From NCBI GenBank assembly GCA_964017185.1, contig OZ024875.1:29211456-29275455 (forward strand): a stretch of 64,000 nucleotides of DNA. Reading direction: 5' to 3'. Under the pieces are notes generated by a model that did no database searches, was not told the origin of the DNA, and saw only the letters and a program-made list of their open reading frames with translations. Positions 12,267 to 23,043 of the stretch are shown piece by piece. Positions within the stretch are counted from its first letter, which is position 1. Every line of letters starts with the position of its first letter. The translations under genes and the position numbers were made by a program. The stretch is from Rugalucina vietnamica (taxonomy: Eukaryota; Mollusca; Bivalvia; Lucinida; Lucinidae).

Positions 12267-13100
12267 AGACCCGTTATAACGGGCTGGTCGGGGTCCACAA
12301 GTCGCATGCGAGTTGTGAGTTGTGTTATGCAAATCTACCAAGTTGCACCAGGCTGGTCGCAGTTTCTGTAGTTTTTGGTGGGTGGGGAAATGCGCCTATA
12401 CGGCGTGTTTATTGGCTTAACCGAGCAAATTATCTGTTTTTCGCGGAGTTCTTAAAATGGAATAAACAAAGGTGAAACCTTGCATGTTCCAACACATTTT
12501 AATCCGTTAAAAACGATCTACAATGATAATCCCCTAGCGCGTTTGCTTATTTTCACAACTTTTATTACTAATCTTAAGAAAACAATGACATTGTGTCATT
12601 CATGCTTTGGGAGCGATGGATTGTGTCAGTCTAAAAATTACTGAAATGGCAATTATCACTAGTGAATATACACGCAGCCGACACGGTTCGTAAACACATT
12701 ATGTTTTCTATTAGAAAACGCGATCTTTCAGTTTTAAATGTGCAAAAGATAATTTTCATTGATTGTTCTCATTGTACCATAAAGAGAAACTGTAAGAAAA
12801 TCGCACCTTGGCAAACGCCTGTTTCTTTTTTTTTTCTCGAGTACCATAAAGAGAAACTGAAAGAAAACTGAACCTTGCCGAATTCCCTGCAAACGATCTT
12901 TTTAACAGTGAATTCATCCGCACATAAATGCCTTTAACTGTAATACAATAAAGGAATATATAAGGGTAAAACGGCGCCTTCGTGTCGCCGCGATTTTTTT
13001 TTTTTTTTTTTTCAAAAGTGGGTGGGTGAAATTTTGGGATCCAAGGTGCCCTCGAGTTATATCCAACACCGCGTTAATTCAAGGCGCGGTATAGCGGGTC
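12267..13100. mobile_element. 834-bp TIR element (hAT-like ends) inside the foldback element
   Basis: It starts CAGACCCGTTATAACGGG and ends CGCGGTATAGCGGGTCTG, which are inverted repeats with two mismatches. No clear target duplication is visible. It contains a poly(T) run at 12994-13012 and no transposase. Its removal restores the symmetry of the surrounding inverted repeat. Confidence 0.6.
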
Positions 13101-13241
13101 TGTCCTGTATATAGAAAATGCATTATTGAACATGTTGAAACATCACCAAAAAATCTTTGTTTATTGCTTTATTTAATTGACTTTCAAATGACACCAAAAT
13201 CATGAGAATATGTTGACCAGGAGAGACAAGATAATTTTTCT

Positions 13242-13489
13242 ATTCTTTTCTTTTCTTTTTTTTTTAATTCAGTTTTATGTCCCTTTTAAGATTATTTCAG
13301 CTCATACGAGACGGGCTAATCAATAAGTGGGGAGAACCCCGAGAAAAACCACCTGACACTCCCGCAAGCAGAACTTGGCTTGTCTCACATGTGGCCTGAG
13401 CGGGGCTTGAACCCGCACCAGACACAGCGGTGAGATGATCGAGTGATTAAGAGCCAGTGCACTTAACCCCTCGGCCATGGGGACTGCTG
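13242..13489 (-). mobile_element. tRNA-derived SINE with 12-bp target duplication
   Basis: It is flanked by GATAATTTTTCT at 13230-13241 and 13490-13501. On the minus strand it begins gtccccatggccgaggggtt, with A box TGGCCGAGGGG and B box GGTTCAAGCCCC, a tRNA(Leu/Ser)-like head. The body holds ggtggtttttctcggggttc and tccccac, and the tail is an A/G-rich run. It resembles mollusc SINEs; the exact family is not assigned. Confidence 0.88.
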
Positions 13490-13689
13490 GATAATTTTTC
13501 TCGTAAACACGAAAATACATGTCAATGGAGTGTCCGACGTTGTACCATGGAAATCCTTTTGGTCCTTGACTGTACATGAACTTAGTGGGAAGAAGAAAAA
13601 AAATTCTCGCTTTACACATCACCATTTTAAACACAAAAATCACTGTGAAAAATGAAATTCAGCTCACCTGCACTTCGCAAATTGGTTGA

Positions 13690-15165
13690 AACAATAAGTT
13701 TTGTCGTCAGATGATGTTTCATAAAACAAGCTCTGAATTCCTGATTTAAATCCATAATTTCTGTGAGATTCACCTATTCAGCTTACGTGTCTGCACTGAT
13801 TTTCGGGGCCTGGGCTCCAACCAACGAGAAAGCAGCTCTAGTGACACCCCTCCAAACTGTGCATGTCACACAGAAGCGTGTGCCATGATGTTGAGGCTAA
13901 CTTTGGAGGCACTCACCTCGTGCCAACCATGTGTTATCTTTTTTTTTTCAATCAGAAATTGCTTTTGATCAAATCTAACCAGCAATGTCTGCTTCGGAAC
14001 ACAGAGGAGTGAGGTTTTGCAACTTTGTACGCTGCTGCCTCGCCTGCAATCTGTAAATAAAGTAAATGACATCTCTTTTGGCCTAAGTACACTGAAACAA
14101 AGTTATAAAGAGGCCACTTTTCAAACTCATTTTTTGTTTCTAAGCCAAGTTCAAAATTGCACGATTTTTTGCCAAAAGACGTGTCTTTCAAGTAAGTAAA
14201 GTTCCAAAGTGTTAAGAAATAATTTTCTTTTACTAAAGGCGTTTTTGGAGTAAAAATGCAAAAATCAATGTTTTTAAATAAAAAATTGGATACAGCACAC
14301 CATTTATTGAAATTAGGAACGGGTGTCATCAAAGGGGTCGTTACGGCTCGGAAAAACATCAAACATTCGAATTTTCTCTACTGGTAGAATTTTTATGCAT
14401 TTTTAAAAATCGCCAATTTTGAGATTTTTTGAAAAATTCATAAATGTGCCTCTTAAACATGTTGACCCCTGTTAAATTCACTTGATGAGGCCTGGAAATG
14501 AGAGATATAATTCGACTGAACTGTTTTTGACCATTTTCGAGGACCAACATGTCAAGGCTGCCGCACACTTCCGGTTTCAATGCCAATTTTTAACGAACAA
14601 AATAACAAAATTTGTGGACGATTTTTTTAATTTTCAAAGTTTATCAAAGTCTAGTATTTGACCTAAATAATCGCTGAAAATTTCAAGGCCGTGCTGCTGA
14701 TAATAACGCAACTGGAGAAGAACAAAGTTGGTATGCAAATTGCATACAAAAGCTGAATTCCTGTTATTCAGGTTGTTGTCTTCTTGCATGTGCAAAACAG
14801 AAACGAAGATTCTTATTGCAGCAACACTTTTGACTTAATTTTATCTTGCATCATGGCAGTCAGTAGCACTTTCAAATAAATTAAAATGTAAAAACACAAC
14901 GTCATAATATGACATTTAATTTGATGTTAATAAAGTGTGACTTTTTGAAATAGGGTACCTTTACACATGCTTCGTCTGTGTGAGAAGTATCACGCATTTT
15001 GGAATGCAGAAACTCACAGAGCCACTGTTAGACATTGGTTTATTCATATGATCATGAATTTTAATTGATCGTATTTTACTTTCTGAACTAGAAGACAAAA
15101 TATGAGGTGGCCTCTTATAACTTTTTTTCAGTGTATTTAGCATTCTGTGACTTTTGTCCTTCTGT
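13690..15165. other. No gene recognised
   Basis: AT-rich sequence. The open frames of up to 136 codons (minus strand 13952-14362) have no recognisable domain and a composition like the surrounding noncoding DNA. Confidence 0.5.
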
Positions 15166-15370
15166 TCTTCAGGTACCTGAGTCCCATATAGTGGGTACCT
15201 ATAATACAAAATGAATAATATTGAATACAATATCATTTTGTCACAAGTTGCATTTAGTCATATTTGGGAATCATGATCAAGATAATGACTAGTAAGTGGG
15301 TGCAACTTGTCATACAGTTTTATTTTGATTAGTATGTTATGGTCGTGACCTGAAGATGTATACTCAGTAC
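15165..15370 (+). repeat. Dispersed repeat shared with 21434-21570
   Basis: Shares caggtacctgagtcccatat, gtgggtacc, aatgactagtaagtgggt, acagttttattttgatt and gttatggt..tgac..gaagatg with 21434-21570, allowing substitutions. The second copy directly follows the tandem-rich element ending at 21433. Confidence 0.65.
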
Positions 15371-15809
15371 ATAAAGAAATGCAAAAGGTATATTTTCTGT
15401 CATAAGTTGTACAATTTTAAAGATAACAATTTCAAATTTACAGAAAACGAAGAATGACATGTCTCCTACCCGCAGACTGAATTCCATATTTTTTGAACAC
15501 GGAAACATTATGTTTTTTGGCATCAATAAAGAGTACCCATTAACAAAAGTCGCAAGAATTTGTGGTGATGATTACTTTTTTTCTAACCACTTTAAAAACC
15601 TCTTCTGTTCACTTTTTTGCCTTAAAACGGTACTTCATCAGATTATGATTGCCTTTCATAAATCGGAATTGAGTTTGTGAGTCACTATGGCTATCTTTGG
15701 CTGCTATAGTCAACAACGTGAATAAGTGGCCACAATGCTGATTACGATGGTCAATCTGGCACACTTTAAAAGTTTGTGTCATAAGTAAAAATTGGGCTTG
15801 GCTGCAAAT

Positions 15810-15895
15810 GATATGAGTAAACACTTCTTTCAGAAGAATAAAACTGTCTTTGATATGAGTAAACACTTCTTTCAGAAGAATAAAACTGTCAAAGA
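15810..15895. repeat. Two tandem copies of a 44-bp unit
   Basis: The unit gatatgagtaaacacttctt tcagaagaataaaactgtc occurs twice back to back. Confidence 0.9.
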
Positions 15896-16011
15896 ATAAA
15901 ACACAGCTGTATACTGTTCATAAAATGTAACACACCTTACATTTTTTGACCAAAATTGGCAAAATTTTAAGAACGTCTAAAAATTAATTCAGGAGGACTA
16001 GCAAATTGCAT

Positions 16012-16255
16012 CAAGAAAACATGTCCGTGTAATGTATACCCCCTTGAACCCCACTTTTATATAGCAAAACTGGGGTATGCAGGGGTATACCTATTTTTTT
16101 TTTTATTTTTGCTCCAAAACGTAGATTGTGGGTACTTGTTAGAACCGCCTCGCCGAGGCAGTTCTAACGTGTACCCACAATCTATGTTTTGAGCAAAAAT
16201 AAGAAAAATATAAAAAAATTTCTATTGAAAATTTTCATTTTTTACAACTTAAAAA
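16012..16255 (+). mobile_element. Palindrome-core MITE, family X, copy 1
   Basis: It starts aagaaaacatgtccgtgtaa tg and carries accccactttt...aaaactggggtatgcagg. The core palindrome (16111-16194) reads ccaaaacgtagattgtgggt ... gaaccgcctcgccgaggc ... gtacccacaatctatgtttt. Eight related copies were seen in the window. Confidence 0.88.
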
Positions 16256-17759
16256 AATATATGTATATTAATTATCTTCGGATATGAAGATCATTAGGTG
16301 GGACAAAAGTACACTTTGTACCAAATTTAAGAAAAATGAACAGTAAAATAGACACTTAATACTATTCTCTACAGACTACTAAACTAGCACATTAATTTAT
16401 TGCAAAAACAAAATTTGCTACTTAACTTTTTGTAGAAATCTTGTTTTTGAAAGTAGCCTGAATTTTTGTAACTTCAGCTTCTAGCTTCTGCATTGACCAC
16501 CATTTTTAGCTTGACTGCTCGAGTGCATAGAGCTATTACAGTCACCCCGTTCATCCACGTTCCTGCGCGTCACACATGCGTTAAAGTTTTCTAGAAGTCC
16601 ATATCTTGACAACCAGAAAGCATCAGAAAGCATTCATACTTGGACCATAGATACCCTGTAGGGTTAGCTTTCATTCCATGGCATCTGATTCCTGGGTCCA
16701 TGCCAGGGGGTGGTACTAGAGGTTAAAATCTAGAACACCATTAATAATAGTGGCTTTTTCTGTGATATAGTATTCTAGAAGTCTATATCTTGAAAACCTT
16801 TTATCAGGGGGCTTTCATACTCAGACCATAGGTACCCTGTAGGGTTGAGTTTCATTTCATGGCATCAGATCTCTGGGTCCATCCCTGGGGGGTGGGGCTA
16901 GAGGTTAAAAACTAGAACACTGTTAAAATAGATGTACTGCTGTGTAACTTTTACAGGTGTCCATATCTTGACAACAACTTATCATAAAGCGTTCATACTT
17001 CATACACTTTAGGTTCCATGACATTGGACCTCTGGGTCAGAGTCAAGTGGGGCTAGAGATCAAAATCTAGAACTCCCTGATTTTTTTTCTTTTTATTTCT
17101 TAATAGAAACAACTTAGGAAGATGGTTGGTCATTCATCTTTTGACTTTGCGACACTGACTTGTGTGTTATGACGGTAAGGGTCGGTTGACCTACTTTCCA
17201 TGGTTCAGTGATTTTGCCTCAATTAATGTACATTGTATTTTCTTACTTCTTTCAGATTATGAGTGAGTATGACCAGGCCTTTGACCCCAATATACTTATA
17301 GGTCACTCTGACCTAATTTCACGGCTCAGTGATTTTGCCCTATATCTTGACACTCAATTAGTATATTTTCATAGTTTTTCAGATTATGAGTGACCTTTGA
17401 CCCTAAAGCAGACCTGTTTATAACTACGTTTTTAGCGTAGTTTCTACGTATTTGGGCTTTAAAATACGCTCTACGGATTGCTAGGTCGAAACTACGCATC
17501 TCGCGAAATTCCGATTTTTCGGTCATTTTTTTGTCTGTTTTGGTCCATTACCCGGACATTTGTCTATTCTATTTTCAGCTAAGGGAAGTAACTCGATCTT
17601 CGATCTTGATCATTTAGGCGCAAAATTGTTGGAGTAGAGGCTCGATAAACAGATTAGCAAGCGTCTGGTGGAAAATATTGCACTTTTCTCGCGAATTCTC
17701 GCACTGATTTTAGCCTCCATTTTTAGATGATAGATTTTTAGAAAAAAATTTATATTTTT

Positions 17760-18107
17760 TTGGAAATGTCGAAAAGAATGAAAATGAACTTGAAGAACAT
17801 GAAAAACCCTCAACTAAAAGGCATGATAGCAAAACTTCTTCTAAATGATGAACTTTTGAAGCACTGTGAAGTTGTGGTGCTTAGTATTCTCACCATACCT
17901 CATAGCAGCGCCCACTGCGAACATGTGTTTTCCACAGTGAGAAAGAACAGAACAGAACAGAGAAGTAGCCTCTCTGATAAGACACTTGAGGCCTTGCTTG
18001 TTATGAAATCCAGGCCAGGAGAAGCTGGAACAAGACATTTTTCTGAAGAAAAAACACTTAAAGGGCTCAAAAGTGCCTATTACCAGAGTCTAGTCAACAA
18101 AACTTGA
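17760..18107 (+). pseudogene. hAT transposase C-terminal dimerisation domain, remnant
   Basis: A 115-codon open frame. The middle reads VLSILTIPHSSAHCEHVFST, followed by RTEQRSSLSDKTLEALLVMK. These are the conserved features of the hATC domain: small residues before ER/EH-VFS, then LS-TLEALL. The catalytic DDE region and zinc-finger N-terminus are absent, so this is the last part of a transposase of about 600 residues. The ATG at 17760 is only the first in-frame Met of the fragment. Confidence 0.85.
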
Positions 18108-18252
18108 AAAGTGGATCTATAATATAAATGACCATGCTTCTCCTGGCCATGATTTCATAACAAGCAAGTCGAGGTCTAAACATGGTGATACGATCATGCA
18201 GGTCATTGAACATATATATATATATATATTTATTGTACATTTTTATAGTTTT

Positions 18253-19221
18253 TAGCTCGCCTGCACGAAGTGCATAGAGCTATTGTAGTCACCTCGGTCG
18301 TCCCCGTTTACGTGTACGTGTACGTTTACGTGTACGTTTACGTCCGCGTCCCACTTTCAGTTTAAGTTTTTTATGAGTCTATATCTCTTGACCATGTTGA
18401 TGGATCAAGTTGATACTTTGCATGTTGCTAGATATTGGTCTGAAGTTTTACGCAGTACCATCATGACCCACCCTGGGTGACCTTGAGGTCAAGGTCACGG
18501 ACTTAGAAATTTTGTGTTTTAATAAGTTTTTGGTTAAAGTTTTTGTAAGTCTATATCTCTTGACCATATTGATGGATTGAGTTGATACTTTGCATGTTGC
18601 TAGATATTGGTCTGAAGTTTTATGCAGTACCATCATGATCTACTCTCGGTGACCTTCAGGTCAAGGTCACAGACTTAGAAATTTTGTGTTTATGTTTTTG
18701 ATTTAAGTTTTTGTAAGTCTATATCTCTTGACCATGTTGATTGATCGAGTTGATACTTTGCATGTTGGTAGATATTGGTCTGAAATTTTATGCAGTACCA
18801 TCATGACCTACCCTGGGTGACCTTGAGGTCAAGGTCACAGACTTAGAAATTTTGTGTTAAATTTTTTTGGTTAAAGTCTTAATCTCTTGAACATGTTGAT
18901 GGATAAAGTTGATACTTGCATGTTGATAGATATTGGTCTCAGGTTTTATGCTGTACATCACAACTCACCTGGATGACCTTGAGGTCAGGGTCACAGACTT
19001 GGAAGTTTTGTGTTTAAGTTTTGGTTAATGTTTTTATAAGTCTATATCTCTTGAACATGTAGATTGATCAAGTTGATACTTTGCATTGGTCTGAAGTTTT
19101 ATGTTGTACCATCATAACTCACCTGAGTGACCTTGAGGTCAAGGTCATGGGTCATAGATTTTAACAGATGTAGTGGCAAAGCACAAGTCAGGCGAGCTAC
19201 GCTGTCCTGCGACAGCTCTTA
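18253..19221 (+). mobile_element. Element W, copy 2, nested inside the hAT element
   Basis: It starts TAGCTCGCCTGCACGAAGTG CATAGAGC and ends CAGGCGAGCTACGCTGTCCT GCGACAGCTCTT. The body is five tandem units of about 165-170 bp (gtctatatctcttgaccatg, ttgatactttgcatgttg, gaccttgaggtcaaggtcac). Its internal repeats differ from those of the other two W copies although the ends are shared. Confidence 0.85.
18360..19165 (+). repeat. Five tandem units with nuclear-receptor half-site clusters
   Basis: Each unit contains TGACCTTGAGGTCAAGGTCA or a close variant. The extended half-site TCAAGGTCA is intact at 18489-18497, 18661-18669, 18829-18837 and 19139-19147, and is changed to TCAGGGTCA in the fourth unit. 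TCAAGGTCA is the known monomer site of NR5A and ERR receptors; function here is not shown. Confidence 0.85.
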
Positions 19222-20033
19222 TTATCATTTTTTTTATATTTTTATGATGAATTTTAATCAATTTTAATGCCTAATCTGATTTAATGCTGATATTATGTAC
19301 AAAGTTTTTTGTTTGTTTTAGTCTTTCGTTTAAGGCAATCGAAGATGTTTGACGCATCCTATGATGGACTACACTTAAGTACCCAAAACTACACATATCC
19401 TCATTAGTGACTACACATGCCGTGTTTTGAATGTAAACAGGTCTGCTAAAGTAGTCCTAGGTCATTATGACCAACTTTCACAGTTCAGTGATTTTGCCTT
19501 ATACCACGGCACTCAGTTGGTGTATGAACATACTGTTTTCACAATATGTTTGCTTATGACAAGACCTTTGACCCTGAAGTTTTCCTAGGTCACTGTGACC
19601 TAATTTCATGGTTCAGTGAATTTGCCTTATATCTCGACACTCAGTTGATATTTTTCTTACTTCTTTCAGATTATGAATGAGTAAGACCAGACTTTAAACC
19701 CAAACATACTTTTAGGTCACTATGACCTAATTTAATGGTTCAGTGATTTTGCCTTATATCTCGGGGCACTCAACTGGTTTATGAACAAACTTTTTTCACA
19801 CTGTGTTTGCGTATGACAAGACCTTTGACCCTAAAGTAGTCCTGGGCCATTATGACCTAATTTTATGGTTCAGTGATTTTCCCTGATATCTCGGCACTCA
19901 ATTGGTATATTCATATGAACATACTTCTTTCACAATATGTTTGCGTATGACAAGACCTTTGACCTTTAATTATTCCTTGGTCACTGTCCTAATTTCATGG
20001 TTCTGTGACTTTGCCTTATATCTGGACACTTCA

Positions 20034-20974
20034 TACGAGGATGATCCAATAATGATTGAGACTTTTCTCTTGTTGTATAAACCCTTTTGACTGGCTCAAG
20101 TTAACTACTTCCGTTTACTAGATACACATTTGATCTCTCTACGGAGCGTGTTTTATCAAATTTGGTGAACAACTTTGGTTGCTATGGTTATTTAAGAACT
20201 ACACTTGCAGTACCTATGGCCACCATCTGCCCTTTGAACAAACATAATCTATATAAATCTAGCTATGTTACAAATTTTAAAAGCGGTATCTTATAATAAT
20301 TGAGTATTGTCTGTGTTAACATTCACCTCTGAAATATTTTGCTTCGGTCGATTCGAGTCTTGCGCTAGTGATCGAGAGGTGGTTGCCTAGCAACCATTTT
20401 CCTCTATGAATTCTGGCTTATAGCATTTTCCAAATTCTATTGTTGCTAGGCAACATAAAACGAAAGGCACAGGTGTCCCTTTTGAAATTCTTTTGATATA
20501 TTTACCCCATAATTGATCATTTGAAGGTTTAAAACAATCTATTGTGTCATGTATACCCAAGTTATAAGATATTTCTCACCCCTACCCCCAAAATCACTGA
20601 ATTTTTTCGCAACTAAAACCCAACTTTTCTTGCAAAAATGCTCAGCCTACTTGAATTATGAGCTGTATGTAAGTGATATTTGCAGAGCATAAAGCTAATC
20701 ATTAATGCTATAAATAACTGTGTGCCATGATTGGAAATTTTATCACCAGTTGCCATGGCAACCTATTTTATATGCATAAGTACCACGTGGCCAAGGACAT
20801 TTGACTAACATTCTCTCGTTGCTTAGCAACAGAAGGTAGTTGTCTACATGTGGATTTTAATCAGTGTACCGTGTGCACATTACATTGAGCAATGTTAACA
20901 AGATATTCATAATAAGCCAAGTTTATTTACTTAAGAATAATTCAAAAAGTCTCAATCATTATTGGATCATCCCC
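20034..20974. mobile_element. About 940-bp MITE with TA target
   Basis: The ends CGAGGATGATCCAATAATGA TTGAGACTTTT and the complement CGGGGATGATCCAATAATGA TTGAGACTTTT are flanked by TA. The uninterrupted paralogous sequence ttcatacttctttctgatta occurs at 55634. It looks like a mariner-type non-autonomous element; no transposase was seen. Confidence 0.85.
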
Positions 20975-21433
20975 GTACTTCTTTCTGATTATGAATGAGT
21001 ATGACCTGACCTTTAACCCAAACATACTTATAGGTCACTATGACCTAATTTCATGGTTCAATGATTTTGCTTTATATCTCAAGTTCTCAACACTCAATTG
21101 GTATATTATCATATTTCTTTCACATTATGAGTAAGTAGGACTAGACCTTTGACCCTGAAGTACTTATAGGTCAGTGTGACCTAATTTCACGGTTCAGTGA
21201 TTTTGCCTTGTATCTTGGCACTCAGTTGGTATATGAACACACTTCTTTCACAATATGAGTGAGACCTTTAAATCTTAGGCAGTTATAGTTAACACTCATG
21301 GTTCAGTGATTTTGCCTTATTGCATCAAGGCAAAGAGATGTATGAGCATAATGCTTTGGGTTACAGGTCGGGTTTGGCCTTATGTTTGACAAAGGTTAGA
21401 AGCAGTCGAGCGCACTGTCCTGCGACAGCTCTT

Positions 21434-21570
21434 ATTCAGGTATCTGAGTCCCATATTGTGGGAACCAGATAATGACTAGTAAGCTGGTAACTTGAATGTA
21501 CACCTTGTCCTACAGCTTTATTGTGATTTGTTTGTTATGGTGTTGACGTGAAGATGCAGATGTCTTTTCC
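21434..21570 (+). repeat. Dispersed repeat shared with 15165-15370
   Basis: caggtatctgagtcccatat tgtggg, then aatgactagtaagctgg and tttgttatggtgttgacgtg aagatg, follow directly after element W copy 1. Confidence 0.6.
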
Positions 21571-22164
21571 AAATATTTTTATCAGATTGAACATAGTCAA
21601 TTTTCGTGACGTTCATCATGACCTTTGGCCCAGAAAAAAATGTCTTGTTCTTAGTAACCCGACCAACTGTCTATTTTTGGTCCCAGCTCATCTTCAATAC
21701 CGCATTTCTCGTGCTTTCTGCTAGCTCTGGTGTTTTTACTTTTGTTGGCTCAACCTGAAACAGCATACACTGCCATTGCTACATTCGATTATATACCACC
21801 ATGACGGCCTTATTGCATGTGATTCTTATCCGAAAATGTGAACATATTCTGACAAAACAGACTTAACAGGAGTTGCATCTGAATATGAGCAATGCGCTGC
21901 ATGTCTCCAACCTGATGTGGTGGATATATTCACAAATTTCATGATGCGGACCCATTGAATGGACATTTATGCAACAAGTTTAATCAAACGTGAAGAAAGA
22001 CTACTTAAAGAAATAAAGTATCAGAGCTACTTCAGAATTACCTTTCCTTGAAAAATTAACTAAAGTGAAACAGTAAAACAGTTGTAAACATTTCAGTCTA
22101 AAGCAGCCACAGTGGCTATTGTATTGAAAATAGAAAACTAATATATGGTGCCACATGGCTATAG

Positions 22165-22330
22165 AGCGAAGCCTCTGTGGTGCAGTAGTGAAGCCTGTTG
22201 CCTTGTAAACCAGGAGTTGCAGGTTCGATTCCTGGCTTCTGCAGTCCTTCGGATGAGACTTTAAATTGAGGTCCCATGACAATTTTTCAGGACAAACTGC
22301 TGGGAAGGACACTGAGATGAGACTGGAGAC
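22165..22330 (+). mobile_element. tRNA-derived SINE
   Basis: A tRNA-like head with A-box-like TGGTGCAGTAGTG and B box GGTTCGATTCC is followed by cttcggatgagactttaaat tgaggtcc, a SINE body type shared among invertebrates. The acceptor stem does not pair, so it is not a functional tRNA gene. No clear poly(A) or target duplication. Confidence 0.7.
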
Positions 22331-22599
22331 TATGATGTGCTTAATGTGCTTACATGTATTCCAAAAGACCTACATATAGCCTTCAGGCTTCAGACCTGAC
22401 TTACGATACAAATACTGTACATTTTAACTTGACTATGAAGGTTGCAGACCATTCAATATATTTTACTTAAAATTTCTAATAATAGCTTTTCAGTTGGACT
22501 GGAAAATTTTGCATGGAACATAGGTACTTGTAACTTTGATCTGTTGTCTGCCTCGAAGTTTAGGAAAGCTTTCTCAGCAGGCACATGATGTCAGAAAGA

Positions 22600-22670
22600 C
22601 ATCGATGCGATGTCATGACGTCGCATCGACGTTGATATGACGTCATTTTGATGTCATGTGCCTGCTGGGT
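22600..22670. repeat. Imperfect inverted repeat around (GACGTCAT)-rich sequence
   Basis: gcaggcacatgatgtcagaa and tgatgtcatgtgcctgctgg are inverted, with repeated TGACGTCA-like words between. It is a short hairpin MITE-like sequence about 190 bp before the first visible exon. CRE-like palindromes are present, but function is unknown. Confidence 0.6.
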
Positions 22671-22854
22671 TGTATCATTGAACTTTTTTAGTTTTGATGG
22701 TTATACAATTGGCCCTCTGCCTGGCATTGGCATTTTGGTATTACCGGTACATGTAGTTGTAGGAAAATATAAGTCTTTTACCTCCCCCCAAATAACCTTT
22801 ATGGTTCTTATATCACCTCTTATTGATTCTAATTCTTGTATCCTTTATTTACAG

Positions 22855-22920
22855 GTTTTTGGTGCCTTCAATCCAACAGCCCTCAAAGAACCAAGGGGTT
22901 TCATCAAAGTGATTCAGTGG
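22855..22920 (+). CDS. Syp: Synaptophysin exon: N-terminal cytoplasmic segment leading into helix 1
   Basis: This 66-bp exon encodes 22 residues, VFGAFNPTALKEPRGFIKVI followed by QW. The acceptor is tcctttatttacag and the donor is TGG followed by gtaagt, so the exon ends in phase 0. The KEPRGFIKVIQW stretch matches the membrane-proximal N-terminal signature of synaptophysins (vertebrate form EPLGFVKVLQW). The frame also reads open upstream to 22648, but that part looks intronic: it is T-rich, has no family similarity and ends in a good polypyrimidine-AG acceptor. The following intron is about 29.4 kb. Confidence 0.9.
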
Positions 22921-23043
22921 GTAAGTCCTTTCAAACACTCACATATCATTACAATAAACATCACAAAAATCGTGGTTTTACCTTGAAAAAAGCTCAGATT
23001 TGCACATAAAAAGTGTTTCCGTTTTGTTCCAAGTACATATTTT

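Larger units (their letters stand above)
10740..13680. mobile_element. Large foldback (inverted-repeat) element with later insertions
   Basis: Matching inverted segments are 11204-11520 with 11557-11872, about 10885-10990 with about 11995-12105 (tatatagagnaggaaatgtg, gataccttagtc), and 10785-10850 with 13150-13215 (catgattttggtgtcatttg). The last pair becomes symmetric once the 834-bp element at 12267 is removed, so that element inserted into a pre-existing foldback structure. The outer limits are vague. Confidence 0.65.
17409..19445 (+). mobile_element. hAT-type DNA transposon remnant, 6-bp target duplication
   Basis: The termini are CAGACCTGTTTATA and TGTAAACAGGTCTG, flanked by CTAAAG on both sides (17403-17408 and 19446-19451). 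The empty site is seen in the host repeat as ccctaaagtagtcctag. It carries the end of a hAT transposase gene (17760-18107) and has itself received a W-family element at 18253-19221. Most of the transposase is missing. Confidence 0.85.
16507..21433 (+). mobile_element. Tandem-rich element W, copy 1, split by two insertions
   Basis: It starts TAGCTTGACTGCTCGAGTGC and ends AGCAGTCGAGCGCACTGTCC TGCGACAGCTCTT. The terminal GCTCGACTG and CAGTCGAGC are inverted. The body has two tandem domains: units of about 160-180 bp with ttctagaagtccatatcttg, and units of about 120-130 bp with ggttcagtgattttgcctta and the palindrome AGGTCACTNTGACCT. A hAT element (17409-19445) and a TA-flanked MITE (20034-20974) interrupt it. 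The uninterrupted copy at 53804 confirms the boundaries. No coding capacity. Confidence 0.8.

Noticed and set aside
13952-14362. 136-codon minus-strand ORF
   Set aside because: No recognisable motif, AT-rich composition and overlapping ORFs in other frames; length alone is weak evidence.
22165-22245. Possible tRNA gene
   Set aside because: A and B boxes are present, but the acceptor stem does not pair and a SINE body follows, so it is called a SINE.
22648-22854. Upstream in-frame extension of the first synaptophysin exon (possible start at 22648)
   Set aside because: No synaptophysin similarity, and a strong polypyrimidine-AG acceptor ends at 22854.
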